Shown here: positions 41,914 to 51,582 of the stretch, one piece after another
Layout: every line of letters starts with the position of its first letter
Position numbering within the stretch: the stretch's first letter is position 1
DNA from: Zoogloeaceae bacterium
GTDB lineage: Bacteria > Pseudomonadota > Gammaproteobacteria > Burkholderiales > Rhodocyclaceae
Length of the DNA stretch: 64,000 nt
Direction: 5' to 3'
Assembly: GCA_024235635.1 (NCBI GenBank)
Contig: JACKMA010000001.1
Location: forward strand, 992,001-1,056,000
The notes under the pieces: generated by a model
Databases searched by the model: none
The model's input: the letters and a program-made list of their open reading frames with translations, nothing else
What the model was told of the DNA's origin: nothing
Made by a program: the position numbers and the translations under genes

Positions 41914-44900
41914 GTGAAATCGAAACACCTGATCGCGGCGCTGTCGATTGTCGCCTTCATCCCGGTCACCGTCGCCGACACCTTCCCGCCCGACTGGGGC
42001 ACCGGAAGCCCGAACGAGGCCGCCGGACCGATCCACTTCTCGCCGGTCGCATGGCCGGCGGAGCCGCCCGACCCCGCCGACTGCGCCCAAGCCTGCGGCG
42101 AGTGGACGCCCTACTCCCGCTTTCAGGCCGGCGTCGCCGATCCGCGCACGCAGGACCCGTCGAACGGCGGCACCTCGCCGCAGAATTACGTCAACGTCGC
42201 CTCGTCGTGCATCGACCGCTCGTTGCCGAGCATCTACTACCACCTCTACCGCCATCCAACCGATCCGACGCGCGACGTACTGATGTTCCGCTGGCGCGTC
42301 GAGCAGATCGCCCACACGTACGCCACGGGTCCGTCCGCCGGCAACTATCGCAGTGCGGACCCGTGGAATTCAGCCCTGTGGACCGTGCTGTTCGACATCG
42401 ACGGCGACGGCTACCGCGACCTCGCCGCCCATCTCGACGGCTCGTCGGGCAGTCCGTCGGAGCCGATCGACATGATCGCCGGCATCTGGGGCAACATCCC
42501 GACCCAGTCGATCGATTACGTCAGCGACCCGTCGATCCGGCTGATCGCCCACAACCCGACGGCCTTCACGTCGGGCGGACGGATTCTCAACTTCCACGAC
42601 GCCCTCGCCCCCGACACCATCTGGCCATCCGGCGACGTCGCGAACACCTGGGATTACGGCACGAGCCGCGCCAAGCGCGTCTCGACCAACGCCTGCGACG
42701 AGTATTTCGTCGACTACCAGATCCCGGTGCGCATGCTCGACGCCTCGCCGACCGGACCGAACCCGACCCTGAACGGCCCGAAGATCACTCGCGACACACC
42801 GATCTCGATGCTGTTCTGCACGGCCAACAGCCTCAACAACCCGTTCCAGAAGGACTGCTCGCTGGATCGGGCCTACGTCGGCGACGAGAACCTGCCCGGC
42901 CCGTTCGGCGACTACCTGTCGTTCAACAGGACCACACCATACAGCCAGCCGATCGTCGCCCGCGTGGCAGCCAGCGCGCCGGCCACCTGCCCCGGAAGCT
43001 ACGAGCTGTCGGCGACGGTGCAGGATACCCTCTACGTCGACAACGACGGCTCGATCGCCCCGTCCGTCGCATCCGTCCGCTTTCTTTATTGGGCCGACAC
43101 CGACGGCGACGGCACGATGGCGGGCGACGCCACCAGTGCGTGGACCGACGCGGCAAGCGCGACCCTGGTTGCGGGCAGCCTGAACCGCTGGCAGGCAAGC
43201 TGGAACGCGACCGACCTGCCGAAGGGGCGCTACCTGATCGGCGTACAGGCGATCGACGACGCCAGCCGGCACGACGACGGCGTACCCGACGCGCCGGTCG
43301 CCAACCGGACCTTTTCCTATCTGCCGGGCAGCACGATCAGCGGCAGCGAGGCCCACATCTACATCAACCCGTGGCACTTCGATGGTGCCAGCCGAACCTG
43401 GGTCAGCGATGGCGCCGGTGACTGGATCGTCGGCGAGCAGGCAGCTTTTCCGGCGCACGTCACGCCGACCACGCCGGGCAACCTCGAGAACTGGTACGGC
43501 AACCCGGACGTCACCGGGGTGCAGACGGCCCTGATCGGTGTCGCGATCAACGCCTGCGGCGTCGCGCCGACCCTGACCAAGTCGGCGACGCCGACCAGCA
43601 CCACGGTCGGCCAGGATGTCGGCTTCTCACTGACTGTCGCCAACCCGCTCAACAACACCGGGCCGGTGACGCTGACGACGATCACGGATCCGCTGCCGGC
43701 CGGCTTCGTGTACAACGCCGGCTCGACCGCGGGCGCGTTCGGCACCGCCGACCCGTCGATCAGCGGCAGCACCCTGAGCTGGAACGGCAACGTCCAGATC
43801 GCGCCGGGCGCGAGCGCCACGATAAGCTTCAGCGCCAAGGCACCGAACACGACGGGCAGCTACAACAACACGGCCAGCGCGACCACCGACTTCGGTACGA
43901 TCGCCAGCGATCCGGTGCAGATCGGCGTCGGCGCGGCGCGGCTGTCGCTGTCCAAGTCGGCCAGCAACCTGTCGCTCAACCCGGGCGACCCGGTCACCTG
44001 GACCATCCGTCACGCAAACGACTCGCCGATCGACGCCCACAACGTGCGCATCGAGGATGTCCTTCCGGCGGGCATCGACTCGGCGACCTGCAGCGACGGC
44101 TGCAACTGCGTCGACAACGACACCAGCGGCACCTGCAATGCCGGCGACACGATGAGCTGGAACGTCGGCACGCTGGCCGCGGGCGAAGGTCCTCGCACAT
44201 TCACGATTTCCGCGGTGCTGGCGAACCCCTATCCAGCCTCTGCGCCGGTACCGCTCGTGAACACCGCCGCCATCACCTCGGACGACACGGCGCCGACCAG
44301 CGCCTCGGTCGCCAGCTACGTCGCCGTGCCCAGACCCGAACTGGTGTTGGCCAAGACCGCGAGCATGTCCCTGGTCGACGCCGCCGCCGCGACGCCCGCC
44401 AATCAGTTGGTGTTCACGCTGCAATATGCCAACACCGGCGCTGGCGACGCCCAGGGCGCAGTCCTCGCCGACCCGCTGCCGGAGGGCTTCCTCTACGTGT
44501 CGGCAACGCCGGCGCCGAGCAGCGCCCCCGCGGTCGGCACCAACGGCACGGTGAGCTGGAACCTCGGAACCCTCGCAGCTGGCAGCAGCGGAAGCGTCAG
44601 CGTCACGACGCGCCCGGGCAATCCGTTCACCGGCACCCAGAACCCGGTGACCAACACGGCCAGCCTGTCGGCCAACGGCCTCACGCCGGTGCAGGAGAGC
44701 GCGGACGTCGGCGTACTGCAGAGCGGACAGCTGTGCAGCGCCTATTACTTCCGCGACGCCACCGGACCGGTGGGCTTCGACGGCACCCGCCTGCTGGCGA
44801 CCACGGGTGCCGCGCCACAGGCCGCCGAGACCGGCGGCTCGACGACGATCACGGTGCCGGGCGGCGCCGGTGTGTACTCGTCGACCATCCTGAGCCTCTA

Positions 44901-47900
44901 CCAGGACCCGGCATCGACGGCGAACACCAGCTTCGCCGGCAACCTGTCCACCTCGATCTGGATGGACCGCGGCGCTGGCCCAGGCATCACCATCCGCGGC
45001 ACGGTATACGACTACGACTCGATCACCGGCAGCCGCGTCCAGCTCGGCCAGGGCATCCAGGGCTTCAACGGCAGCGCCTCCGGGCTGCTGACCTTCACCG
45101 TGCCCCTGTCCGGTACGCTGCAGAAGAATCACCGCCTGCTGTGGACCTACGAGGCGGCCTCCGCCAACAGCCAGTCCACCGACCTGCAGTTCCAGTACGG
45201 CGGCACAGTCACCAATGCAGTCAGCGCCAGCGGCACGCGACTGGCCGACTCCCGCGCCGAGTTCTGCGTCACGCCGCCAGCCAATCTGATCGTCGACAAG
45301 CGGGTCAGCGCCGCCAGCATCGCCGCGACCGGCAGTGGCCGGACCCTGACCTACACCATCGATTACGCCAACACCAGTTCGGCGACTGCGGCCACCAACG
45401 CCACCATCGTCGACACCCTGCCCGCCGGCGTCAGCCTTTCCTCCGCCAGCCTGAACGGCACGCCGATCGTGCCGACCGGCAGCAATCCCTACGCGTTTGC
45501 GATCGGCACCGTCGCCGCCAGCGGCAGCGGCTCGCTGCAAATCGTGGTCAATGTCGCCAACGACCTTTCGGCCCTGTCCACCCTCGACAACCAGGCGACG
45601 ATCGCGTCGGACCAGACCGCCGAGCAGAGCGCTGGCGCCTCGACCCGGGTGATCGGCAGCAGTAGCAGCGGCGAACCGCTGCTCACGATCGCCAAGACGG
45701 TGGACGACAGCTCGCTGATCGCCGGCCAACTCGCCACCTACACGCTGACGGTGCTCAATGCAGGCAGCGGCCCGGCGGCGTCCGTGGTGGTCAGCGACGT
45801 CCTGCCGGTCAACGGTGACTTCGCCTATGCCGGCTGCAGCACGGCGACCGGCAACTGCAGCCAGTCGGCGGGCACGGTGACCTGGACGGTGGGCACACTC
45901 GCCGCCGGTGCCAGCGCCACGGCCAGCGTGACGATGCAGGTTGCCGCCTCGCCGGCGAGCGGCATCACGACGCTGGACAATCAGGCCACCGTCGCCGACG
46001 CGGAGTACTGCACCGGCGCGACGCCGCCGGCCGGCTGCAGCAGCGAAGTGGTCACCGTCACCATCAGCACGAATCCGAATCTCACCCTCACCAAGAGCGT
46101 CAGTGACATCTTGCCGGCCGCGGGCGACACGCTCACCTACACGCTCACCGTCGCCAACACCGGCTCGGGCGCGGCCGCCGATGTCGTCGTCAGCGACCCG
46201 ATCCTCAGTCACATGGTGTTCGTCGGCGACATCGCCGCCAGCGTCGGCAGTGGCCACTTCGATGCCGTGGACAATCGCGTCGTGTTCGACGTCGGCACCC
46301 TCGCCGGCGGCGCGACAGCGACGCTGAGCTTCCGGGCCGCCGTGGCGCCGGTAATGCCCAGCGGCAGCACCACGCTGATCAACGTTGCCAGCACCCGCGC
46401 CAGCAACAGCCCGCAGCGCACCACCAGTGCGGCCAGCACCGTGACGGCCGGACCGCAATTGTCGATCCTCAAGTCCGGCGTCACCAGCCTGCCGCTGCCA
46501 GCCACCCGGCTGGTCAGCGTCGCCACGGCCGCGAGCACGCTGTTCGTCGCCTACGGCAGCCAGCTGTCGGTCGGCGACACGCTGCGGGTCGACGGCACGC
46601 TGACGCGGGTGACGGCCGTCGCTGGTAACGCCGTCACGGTGGCGACGCCGGTCACTGCAGCCGCCGGCAGCGACGTGCTGCTGGGCACCACGTTCACATT
46701 GACCTGGCGCAACAGCGGTGACGCCGACGCCACGAATGTGGTGGTCGCTGACCCGCTGCCCGCCGGTTGGCGCTTCGTCTCCGCGTCACCGGCCGCCACG
46801 TCTGCGCCCGCAGTGGATGCCAACGGCACGGTGAGCTGGTCCCTCGGCACCGTCGCGGCCGGCAGCCAGGGCACGCTGCAGATGGTGGCCGTGCCGACCA
46901 CGGCAGGCAGTCACAGCAACACCGCGTCGATCACCGACGACATTTATTGCAACGGCAGTACGCCGCCGTCGGCGTGCAGCAGCACGCTGGTCACATTGGT
47001 CGGCGGCCTGTCGGCGGACAAATTCACCACCACGCCACTGATTGCTGCCGGTGGCACCGCGCAGTGGACGCTGGTGGTCCGCAACGGCACCGCGGCCAGC
47101 ATCGGTGGTGTCACCGTGGAAGACGGGCTGCCCGCCGGCTTCGGCTATGCCGCAGGATCGACACAGATCGACGGCAGCCCGGCGGCCGATCCGCTGCTGG
47201 TCGGCGGCGATGCCGCGCGGCCGCAATGGACGATCACCGTGCCGGCCGGCGGCAGCACGACGATCCGCTTCGACGCCCTGGCCGACGCCTCGATCGGCGC
47301 CGCCACCTACCAGAACGGCATCGTGGTCAGCGCACCGGGCACCGGCGTGCTGCAATTCGACCCGCTGCGGACGACGGCGGAGGACGTCACCGTGCTGGCC
47401 CCTGGAACGGGCCTCGTCGAGGGCGTCGTCTACCGCGACCTCGACGGCAACGGCGAATTCGACGCCGCGATCGATGCACCGCTGACCGGTATTGCCGTGA
47501 CGATCATCGACGGCACCTCGACCACCTACGTCGCCATCACCGACGGTGCCGGGCGCTTCGGCCGGGTCGTCTCGGCGGGCTCGGCCGCCGTCGATGTGGA
47601 CGATGCCACCCTGCCCGCCGGACTGATCCTCACCACGGGCGCCGACGGCAGCGACCCGGACACCGTCGTGGTGCCCGACGGCGGCAGTGTGCGCGACGAC
47701 ACCGGCTTCGTCGCCGCCAGCGGTCCGGTCGGCAGCCTCGCCGGCCGCGTCTGGCTCGACGCCGACGCGGACCAGACTCAGAACGCCGGCGAGGCCGGCA
47801 TGCTCGGCGTGCAGGTGGTGTTGCGCCACGCTGCCAGCGGCAACGTCGCCGCCACCGCCTTCAGCGACCAACTCGGCGACTATGCCTTCCCGACGGTGCC

Positions 47901-50900
47901 GGCCGGCGATTACCTGATCGATCTGCAACCGCCTGCCGGTCATTATCTGACCACTGCCAACGACCCGTTCGAAGTGACCGTCACGAGCGGCGGCAGTGGT
48001 GGCACCGATTTCGGCCTCAAGCCGGGAAGCACGCTCTCCGGCCGGGTCTTCGTGGACGACGGCAGCGGCGGTGGCACGGCCGGTGACGGTTTGCAGAACG
48101 GCAGCGAGGGGGGCACGGCCGCTGCCGCACCGCGGGTCGTCATCGTCGATGCCGGCGGCACGGTGTTGGCCGTCGCCGTCGTTGCCAGCGACGGCCAGTG
48201 GAGCGCCGGCGTACCGGTCGGCAGCGGCTATGCCGTGATCCTCAGCACCGCGAATCCGACCGTCGGCAGCGGCTTTGCCGCCAACGCCACGCTGGCGGCC
48301 GGCTGGCAGGTCACCAACGAGAACCGCAGCGGCAGTGTGGACGCCAGCGGTGACGGTCGGCTCGGCGGTATCGACGCCAGTGGCAATGTCGCCGCACTGA
48401 ACTTCGGCGTCGTGCCGACACCGACGCTGCTTCCCGACGTCTTCGCGCTGATCGACGCACCAGCCAGCGTCGCACCGGCCGAACGCGTGACCCTGGCTGT
48501 CACATTCGGCAACCAGGGCGACGCTACCGCCGAGGGCGTGACCCAGTCGCTGCAATTGCCCGCCGGCCTGACCGGCGTGGCGTGCTCCTCGCCGGTCGCT
48601 TGCAGCTACGACGCCGTCACCGGGCTGGCGACGATCAGCGGCCTGCCCACCGTGCTGGTGCCGCAGCAGTCCACGTCCTTCCTGCTCGGCTACACGGCGC
48701 CTTCGACCGGAGCACTGCCTGTGTCGGCGGCGATCTCCACGACTACGGCCGGCGAGACACCGGCAGCGAACAACGTCGCCAACGACAGCACGGCGGTGTC
48801 GACCTCGGTCGTGGATGTCACCGTCAGTGTCGTCGCGCCGCCCTCTGCTGCACCCGGCAGCAGCGTCGCGGTGGGCATCGCCTTTGCCAATCTCGGCGCC
48901 ACACCCGCCCACGGCATGAGCTATGCCGTGACGCTGCCGAGCGGCCTCTCCGGCGTCAGTTGCGCCGGCAACGGCGTCGACTGCAGCTACGACGCCGGAA
49001 CCGGCCAGCTCGGCATCGGCGGCTTGCCGTCGTCGCTGCTCGCCGGACAGCAGACCGGATTCACCCTGCACTATCTGGCACCCACCGCCGGCACGGTCAC
49101 GGTCAGTGCCGCCACCAATGCCAGCGGCGACAGCGTCGCCGCCAACAATACGGACAGCGACGCGACGGTGGTGACCGGCAGTCCGGCCGTACCGGACGTC
49201 TTCAGCCTCGTGTCGGTGCCCGCCAGCGGCACCGGCGGCGGCGTGCTGAGCGCGGCGCTCACTTTCGGCAACCTCGGACCAGTGCCGGCAACCCCGACCT
49301 ACCGCCTGCTGCTCTCCGGCGCCGCGGTCAGCGCAGTCGAGATCCGCTATCGCGGCACGCTATGCGCATGGGATTCGGGCACTGGTATCGTTTCCGGTTG
49401 TGGACTGCCGGCCACGCTGAACCCGGGCGAGCACATCGAGCTGCAGCTCGGTCTGCGGCTGCCGGCGAGCGGCAGTGTCGTCATTGCCAGCGACGTGAGC
49501 GCGCCGGGCGAGCTCCACACCGCCAATAACCCGTCGACCGGCACCACCGTGGTGGCCGCGGCCGCGGTGCCCGATGTCTTCGCCATCGTCGACGCCCCGG
49601 CCACCGTCGCCCCCGGCGACACGGTGCGGGCACTGGTGAACTTCGGCAACCAGGGCCTGGCGACGGCCGATGGCATCGGCTATCGCATCGAGTTGCCGGC
49701 CGCCCTGTCGGCCGTGACCTGCAGCGGCGCCTTCTGCAACTACGACCCGGCCAGCGGCATCGCGACGGTGGTCGGCCTGCCCGACTCACTTAGCCCGGGC
49801 ATGGGCGTTTCGCTGCTGGTCGATTTCGAGGCGCCTGCGGGACTGGCGACCACACCGGGCAACGGCGCGAATCCCCTGTCCCTGACGGTCACTGCGACCA
49901 TCGCCACCACCACGGCCGGCGAGGCGCCCACCGCCAACAACCGGGCCAGCGCGCCGATCACCCTCAGCGCCAGTGCCGTGGCCGATGCCACGACCTGGAT
50001 TTCTGCTCCCGCCTCGGCCACACCGGGCGCGACCGTGACCGTGACCGCAAGCTTTGCCAATCTGGGCAGCGCCAACGCGAACGCCGTCGGCTACGGGCTC
50101 TCCGGCCTGCCGGCCGGCGCCACGGTCGCATACAACGGCGCGGCGTGCAGCTTCTCGGCGAGCGTGGTGAGCGGCTGCAACCTGCCCACGTCCCTTGCCC
50201 AGGGTCAGGTCGTGACCCTGACCGCACGCTACACGGCGCCCGCTGCCGGCACCGTCACCGCGGTCTCGAACGTGTCGGCAAGCAATGACGGTGACCCCTC
50301 GAACAACCAGGATTCCGCTGCGACGACCGTCGCTCCGTCGGCCCTGGTGGACGTGGGCACGACGGTTTCGGCACCGCTTGCGGCCAGCAGCGGCAGCTTG
50401 GTCGTGGTGCCGCTGAGCTACACCAACGGCGGACCGGCGAGCGCACCGATCACCAGCTACGGGCTGACGCTGAGCAGTCTCCCCGGCAGCCTCGAGATCA
50501 GCCACCAAGGCATCGCCTGCAATTGGGACGGCAGCGCGCTGACGGGCTGCAACCTGCCTTCCGTCCTCGACGCTGGCGATAGCCTCGCCCTCGTCATGGG
50601 CTACCGCGCGCCGGCGGCAGGCAGCATCACGGTGACGAGCACCGTCGCCACCTCGGCCACCGACATCAACGCGACCAACGACAGCAGCAGCGCAAGCACG
50701 AGCTTCACGGCAAGCGCACCGGCCGGTTCGATCAGCGGCACTGTTTGGTACGACCTCGACCACGACAACGTGGTGGACAGTAATGAACCGCGCCGAGCCG
50801 GCTGGATCGTCGAACTGCTGGCCGAAGCGGCGGGCGGCGACCTCTTGCTGAGCCGCGTCACGACCGCCGCCGACGGCGGCTACCTGTTCACGGGCCTGCA

Positions 50901-51579
50901 GCCGGGCACCTACACCGTCCGCTTCCTCAACCCGAATGGGCAGACCGTGACCAGCGGGCCGATGCCGGTGGATGGCGACACCTCGGGCAACGGCGGCCTC
51001 GCCAGCATCAGTCGGCTGTCGGGCATCCACGTCGCGGCCGGCACGCCGGTGGTGAATCAAAGTCTTCCGCTGGATCCATCGGGGGTGGTCTACGACAGCG
51101 CCACCCGCAGCTCCGTCAGCGGCGCCGTCGTCACGCTGGGCGGACCGGCCGGCTTCGATGCCGCCGACGTGGTCGGTGGCAGCCTGAGCCAGACCACCGG
51201 CGCCGACGGTCTCTACCAGTTCCTGCTGCTGCCTTCGTCACCGCCGGGCACCTACACGCTGTCCGTTTCGGCTGCGGGCTACGCTTTCCCGAGCACCGCG
51301 ATTCCGCCCGGCACGGCGCCGGGCGGCTTCATCGGCGGAGATGTCTCGGGCGTCGTCGGTGCGCCGGCTGTCGGACAGGACACCACCTACTACCTGAGCT
51401 TCCCGCTGCCCACCGTGGACATGATCAACAACAACATTCCACTCGATCCGCCGGCCGCACCGCCGCCGCCAGCCGCGGTGACACCGATCCCGACGCTGTC
51501 CGAATGGGGCATGCTGCTGCTCGTCGCATTGATGCTGCTGGTGGCCGCCGGCCAGCAGCGCAGGCGCGCACGACACTAG
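41914..51579 (+). CDS. Giant secreted repeat protein with DUF11, SdrD_B-like and CARDB-like modules and IPTL-CTERM tail
   Basis: A 3221-residue protein. GTG start with GGAG 8 bases upstream; signal peptide to about residue 21 (LIAALSIVAFIPVTVADT). Residues 22-545 are non-repetitive. DUF11 units begin near 553, 674, 808, 1122, 1254, 1388, 1513 and 1697, with a different 180-residue segment at 937-1120. SdrD_B-like units with Ca-loop acidic runs lie near 1833 (YRDLDGNGEFD), 1940, 2041 and 2938 (YDLDHDNVVD). CARDB-like units begin near 2174, 2301, 2426, 2552, 2689 and 2811. A carboxypeptidase-regulatory-like unit lies near 3056. The C-terminus has IPTLSEWG, a hydrophobic helix and RRRARH: the IPTL-CTERM sorting signal. 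Probably a surface adhesin or matrix protein. Confidence 0.92.
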   Translation: MKSKHLIAALSIVAFIPVTVADTFPPDWGTGSPNEAAGPIHFSPVAWPAEPPDPADCAQACGEWTPYSRFQAGVADPRTQDPSNGGTSPQNYVNVASSCIDRSLPSIYYHLYRHPTDPTRDVLMFRWRVEQIAHTYATGPSAGNYRSADPWNSALWTVLFDIDGDGYRDLAAHLDGSSGSPSEPIDMIAGIWGNIPTQSIDYVSDPSIRLIAHNPTAFTSGGRILNFHDALAPDTIWPSGDVANTWDYGTSRAKRVSTNACDEYFVDYQIPVRMLDASPTGPNPTLNGPKITRDTPISMLFCTANSLNNPFQKDCSLDRAYVGDENLPGPFGDYLSFNRTTPYSQPIVARVAASAPATCPGSYELSATVQDTLYVDNDGSIAPSVASVRFLYWADTDGDGTMAGDATSAWTDAASATLVAGSLNRWQASWNATDLPKGRYLIGVQAIDDASRHDDGVPDAPVANRTFSYLPGSTISGSEAHIYINPWHFDGASRTWVSDGAGDWIVGEQAAFPAHVTPTTPGNLENWYGNPDVTGVQTALIGVAINACGVAPTLTKSATPTSTTVGQDVGFSLTVANPLNNTGPVTLTTITDPLPAGFVYNAGSTAGAFGTADPSISGSTLSWNGNVQIAPGASATISFSAKAPNTTGSYNNTASATTDFGTIASDPVQIGVGAARLSLSKSASNLSLNPGDPVTWTIRHANDSPIDAHNVRIEDVLPAGIDSATCSDGCNCVDNDTSGTCNAGDTMSWNVGTLAAGEGPRTFTISAVLANPYPASAPVPLVNTAAITSDDTAPTSASVASYVAVPRPELVLAKTASMSLVDAAAATPANQLVFTLQYANTGAGDAQGAVLADPLPEGFLYVSATPAPSSAPAVGTNGTVSWNLGTLAAGSSGSVSVTTRPGNPFTGTQNPVTNTASLSANGLTPVQESADVGVLQSGQLCSAYYFRDATGPVGFDGTRLLATTGAAPQAAETGGSTTITVPGGAGVYSSTILSLYQDPASTANTSFAGNLSTSIWMDRGAGPGITIRGTVYDYDSITGSRVQLGQGIQGFNGSASGLLTFTVPLSGTLQKNHRLLWTYEAASANSQSTDLQFQYGGTVTNAVSASGTRLADSRAEFCVTPPANLIVDKRVSAASIAATGSGRTLTYTIDYANTSSATAATNATIVDTLPAGVSLSSASLNGTPIVPTGSNPYAFAIGTVAASGSGSLQIVVNVANDLSALSTLDNQATIASDQTAEQSAGASTRVIGSSSSGEPLLTIAKTVDDSSLIAGQLATYTLTVLNAGSGPAASVVVSDVLPVNGDFAYAGCSTATGNCSQSAGTVTWTVGTLAAGASATASVTMQVAASPASGITTLDNQATVADAEYCTGATPPAGCSSEVVTVTISTNPNLTLTKSVSDILPAAGDTLTYTLTVANTGSGAAADVVVSDPILSHMVFVGDIAASVGSGHFDAVDNRVVFDVGTLAGGATATLSFRAAVAPVMPSGSTTLINVASTRASNSPQRTTSAASTVTAGPQLSILKSGVTSLPLPATRLVSVATAASTLFVAYGSQLSVGDTLRVDGTLTRVTAVAGNAVTVATPVTAAAGSDVLLGTTFTLTWRNSGDADATNVVVADPLPAGWRFVSASPAATSAPAVDANGTVSWSLGTVAAGSQGTLQMVAVPTTAGSHSNTASITDDIYCNGSTPPSACSSTLVTLVGGLSADKFTTTPLIAAGGTAQWTLVVRNGTAASIGGVTVEDGLPAGFGYAAGSTQIDGSPAADPLLVGGDAARPQWTITVPAGGSTTIRFDALADASIGAATYQNGIVVSAPGTGVLQFDPLRTTAEDVTVLAPGTGLVEGVVYRDLDGNGEFDAAIDAPLTGIAVTIIDGTSTTYVAITDGAGRFGRVVSAGSAAVDVDDATLPAGLILTTGADGSDPDTVVVPDGGSVRDDTGFVAASGPVGSLAGRVWLDADADQTQNAGEAGMLGVQVVLRHAASGNVAATAFSDQLGDYAFPTVPAGDYLIDLQPPAGHYLTTANDPFEVTVTSGGSGGTDFGLKPGSTLSGRVFVDDGSGGGTAGDGLQNGSEGGTAAAAPRVVIVDAGGTVLAVAVVASDGQWSAGVPVGSGYAVILSTANPTVGSGFAANATLAAGWQVTNENRSGSVDASGDGRLGGIDASGNVAALNFGVVPTPTLLPDVFALIDAPASVAPAERVTLAVTFGNQGDATAEGVTQSLQLPAGLTGVACSSPVACSYDAVTGLATISGLPTVLVPQQSTSFLLGYTAPSTGALPVSAAISTTTAGETPAANNVANDSTAVSTSVVDVTVSVVAPPSAAPGSSVAVGIAFANLGATPAHGMSYAVTLPSGLSGVSCAGNGVDCSYDAGTGQLGIGGLPSSLLAGQQTGFTLHYLAPTAGTVTVSAATNASGDSVAANNTDSDATVVTGSPAVPDVFSLVSVPASGTGGGVLSAALTFGNLGPVPATPTYRLLLSGAAVSAVEIRYRGTLCAWDSGTGIVSGCGLPATLNPGEHIELQLGLRLPASGSVVIASDVSAPGELHTANNPSTGTTVVAAAAVPDVFAIVDAPATVAPGDTVRALVNFGNQGLATADGIGYRIELPAALSAVTCSGAFCNYDPASGIATVVGLPDSLSPGMGVSLLVDFEAPAGLATTPGNGANPLSLTVTATIATTTAGEAPTANNRASAPITLSASAVADATTWISAPASATPGATVTVTASFANLGSANANAVGYGLSGLPAGATVAYNGAACSFSASVVSGCNLPTSLAQGQVVTLTARYTAPAAGTVTAVSNVSASNDGDPSNNQDSAATTVAPSALVDVGTTVSAPLAASSGSLVVVPLSYTNGGPASAPITSYGLTLSSLPGSLEISHQGIACNWDGSALTGCNLPSVLDAGDSLALVMGYRAPAAGSITVTSTVATSATDINATNDSSSASTSFTASAPAGSISGTVWYDLDHDNVVDSNEPRRAGWIVELLAEAAGGDLLLSRVTTAADGGYLFTGLQPGTYTVRFLNPNGQTVTSGPMPVDGDTSGNGGLASISRLSGIHVAAGTPVVNQSLPLDPSGVVYDSATRSSVSGAVVTLGGPAGFDAADVVGGSLSQTTGADGLYQFLLLPSSPPGTYTLSVSAAGYAFPSTAIPPGTAPGGFIGGDVSGVVGAPAVGQDTTYYLSFPLPTVDMINNNIPLDPPAAPPPPAAVTPIPTLSEWGMLLLVALMLLVAAGQQRRRARH

Positions 51580-51582
51580 ATG

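Noticed and set aside
43627..49071. Two long minus-strand open frames inside the giant repeat gene
   Set aside because: They are antisense shadows produced by the strong codon bias of the repeats. The sense frame has signal peptide, domains and sorting tail; the antisense frames have none.
41914..51579. Horizontal transfer of the giant gene
   Set aside because: Base composition and codon choice look like the neighbours, and there are no repeats, integrase, tRNA or insertion-sequence remnants at its ends.
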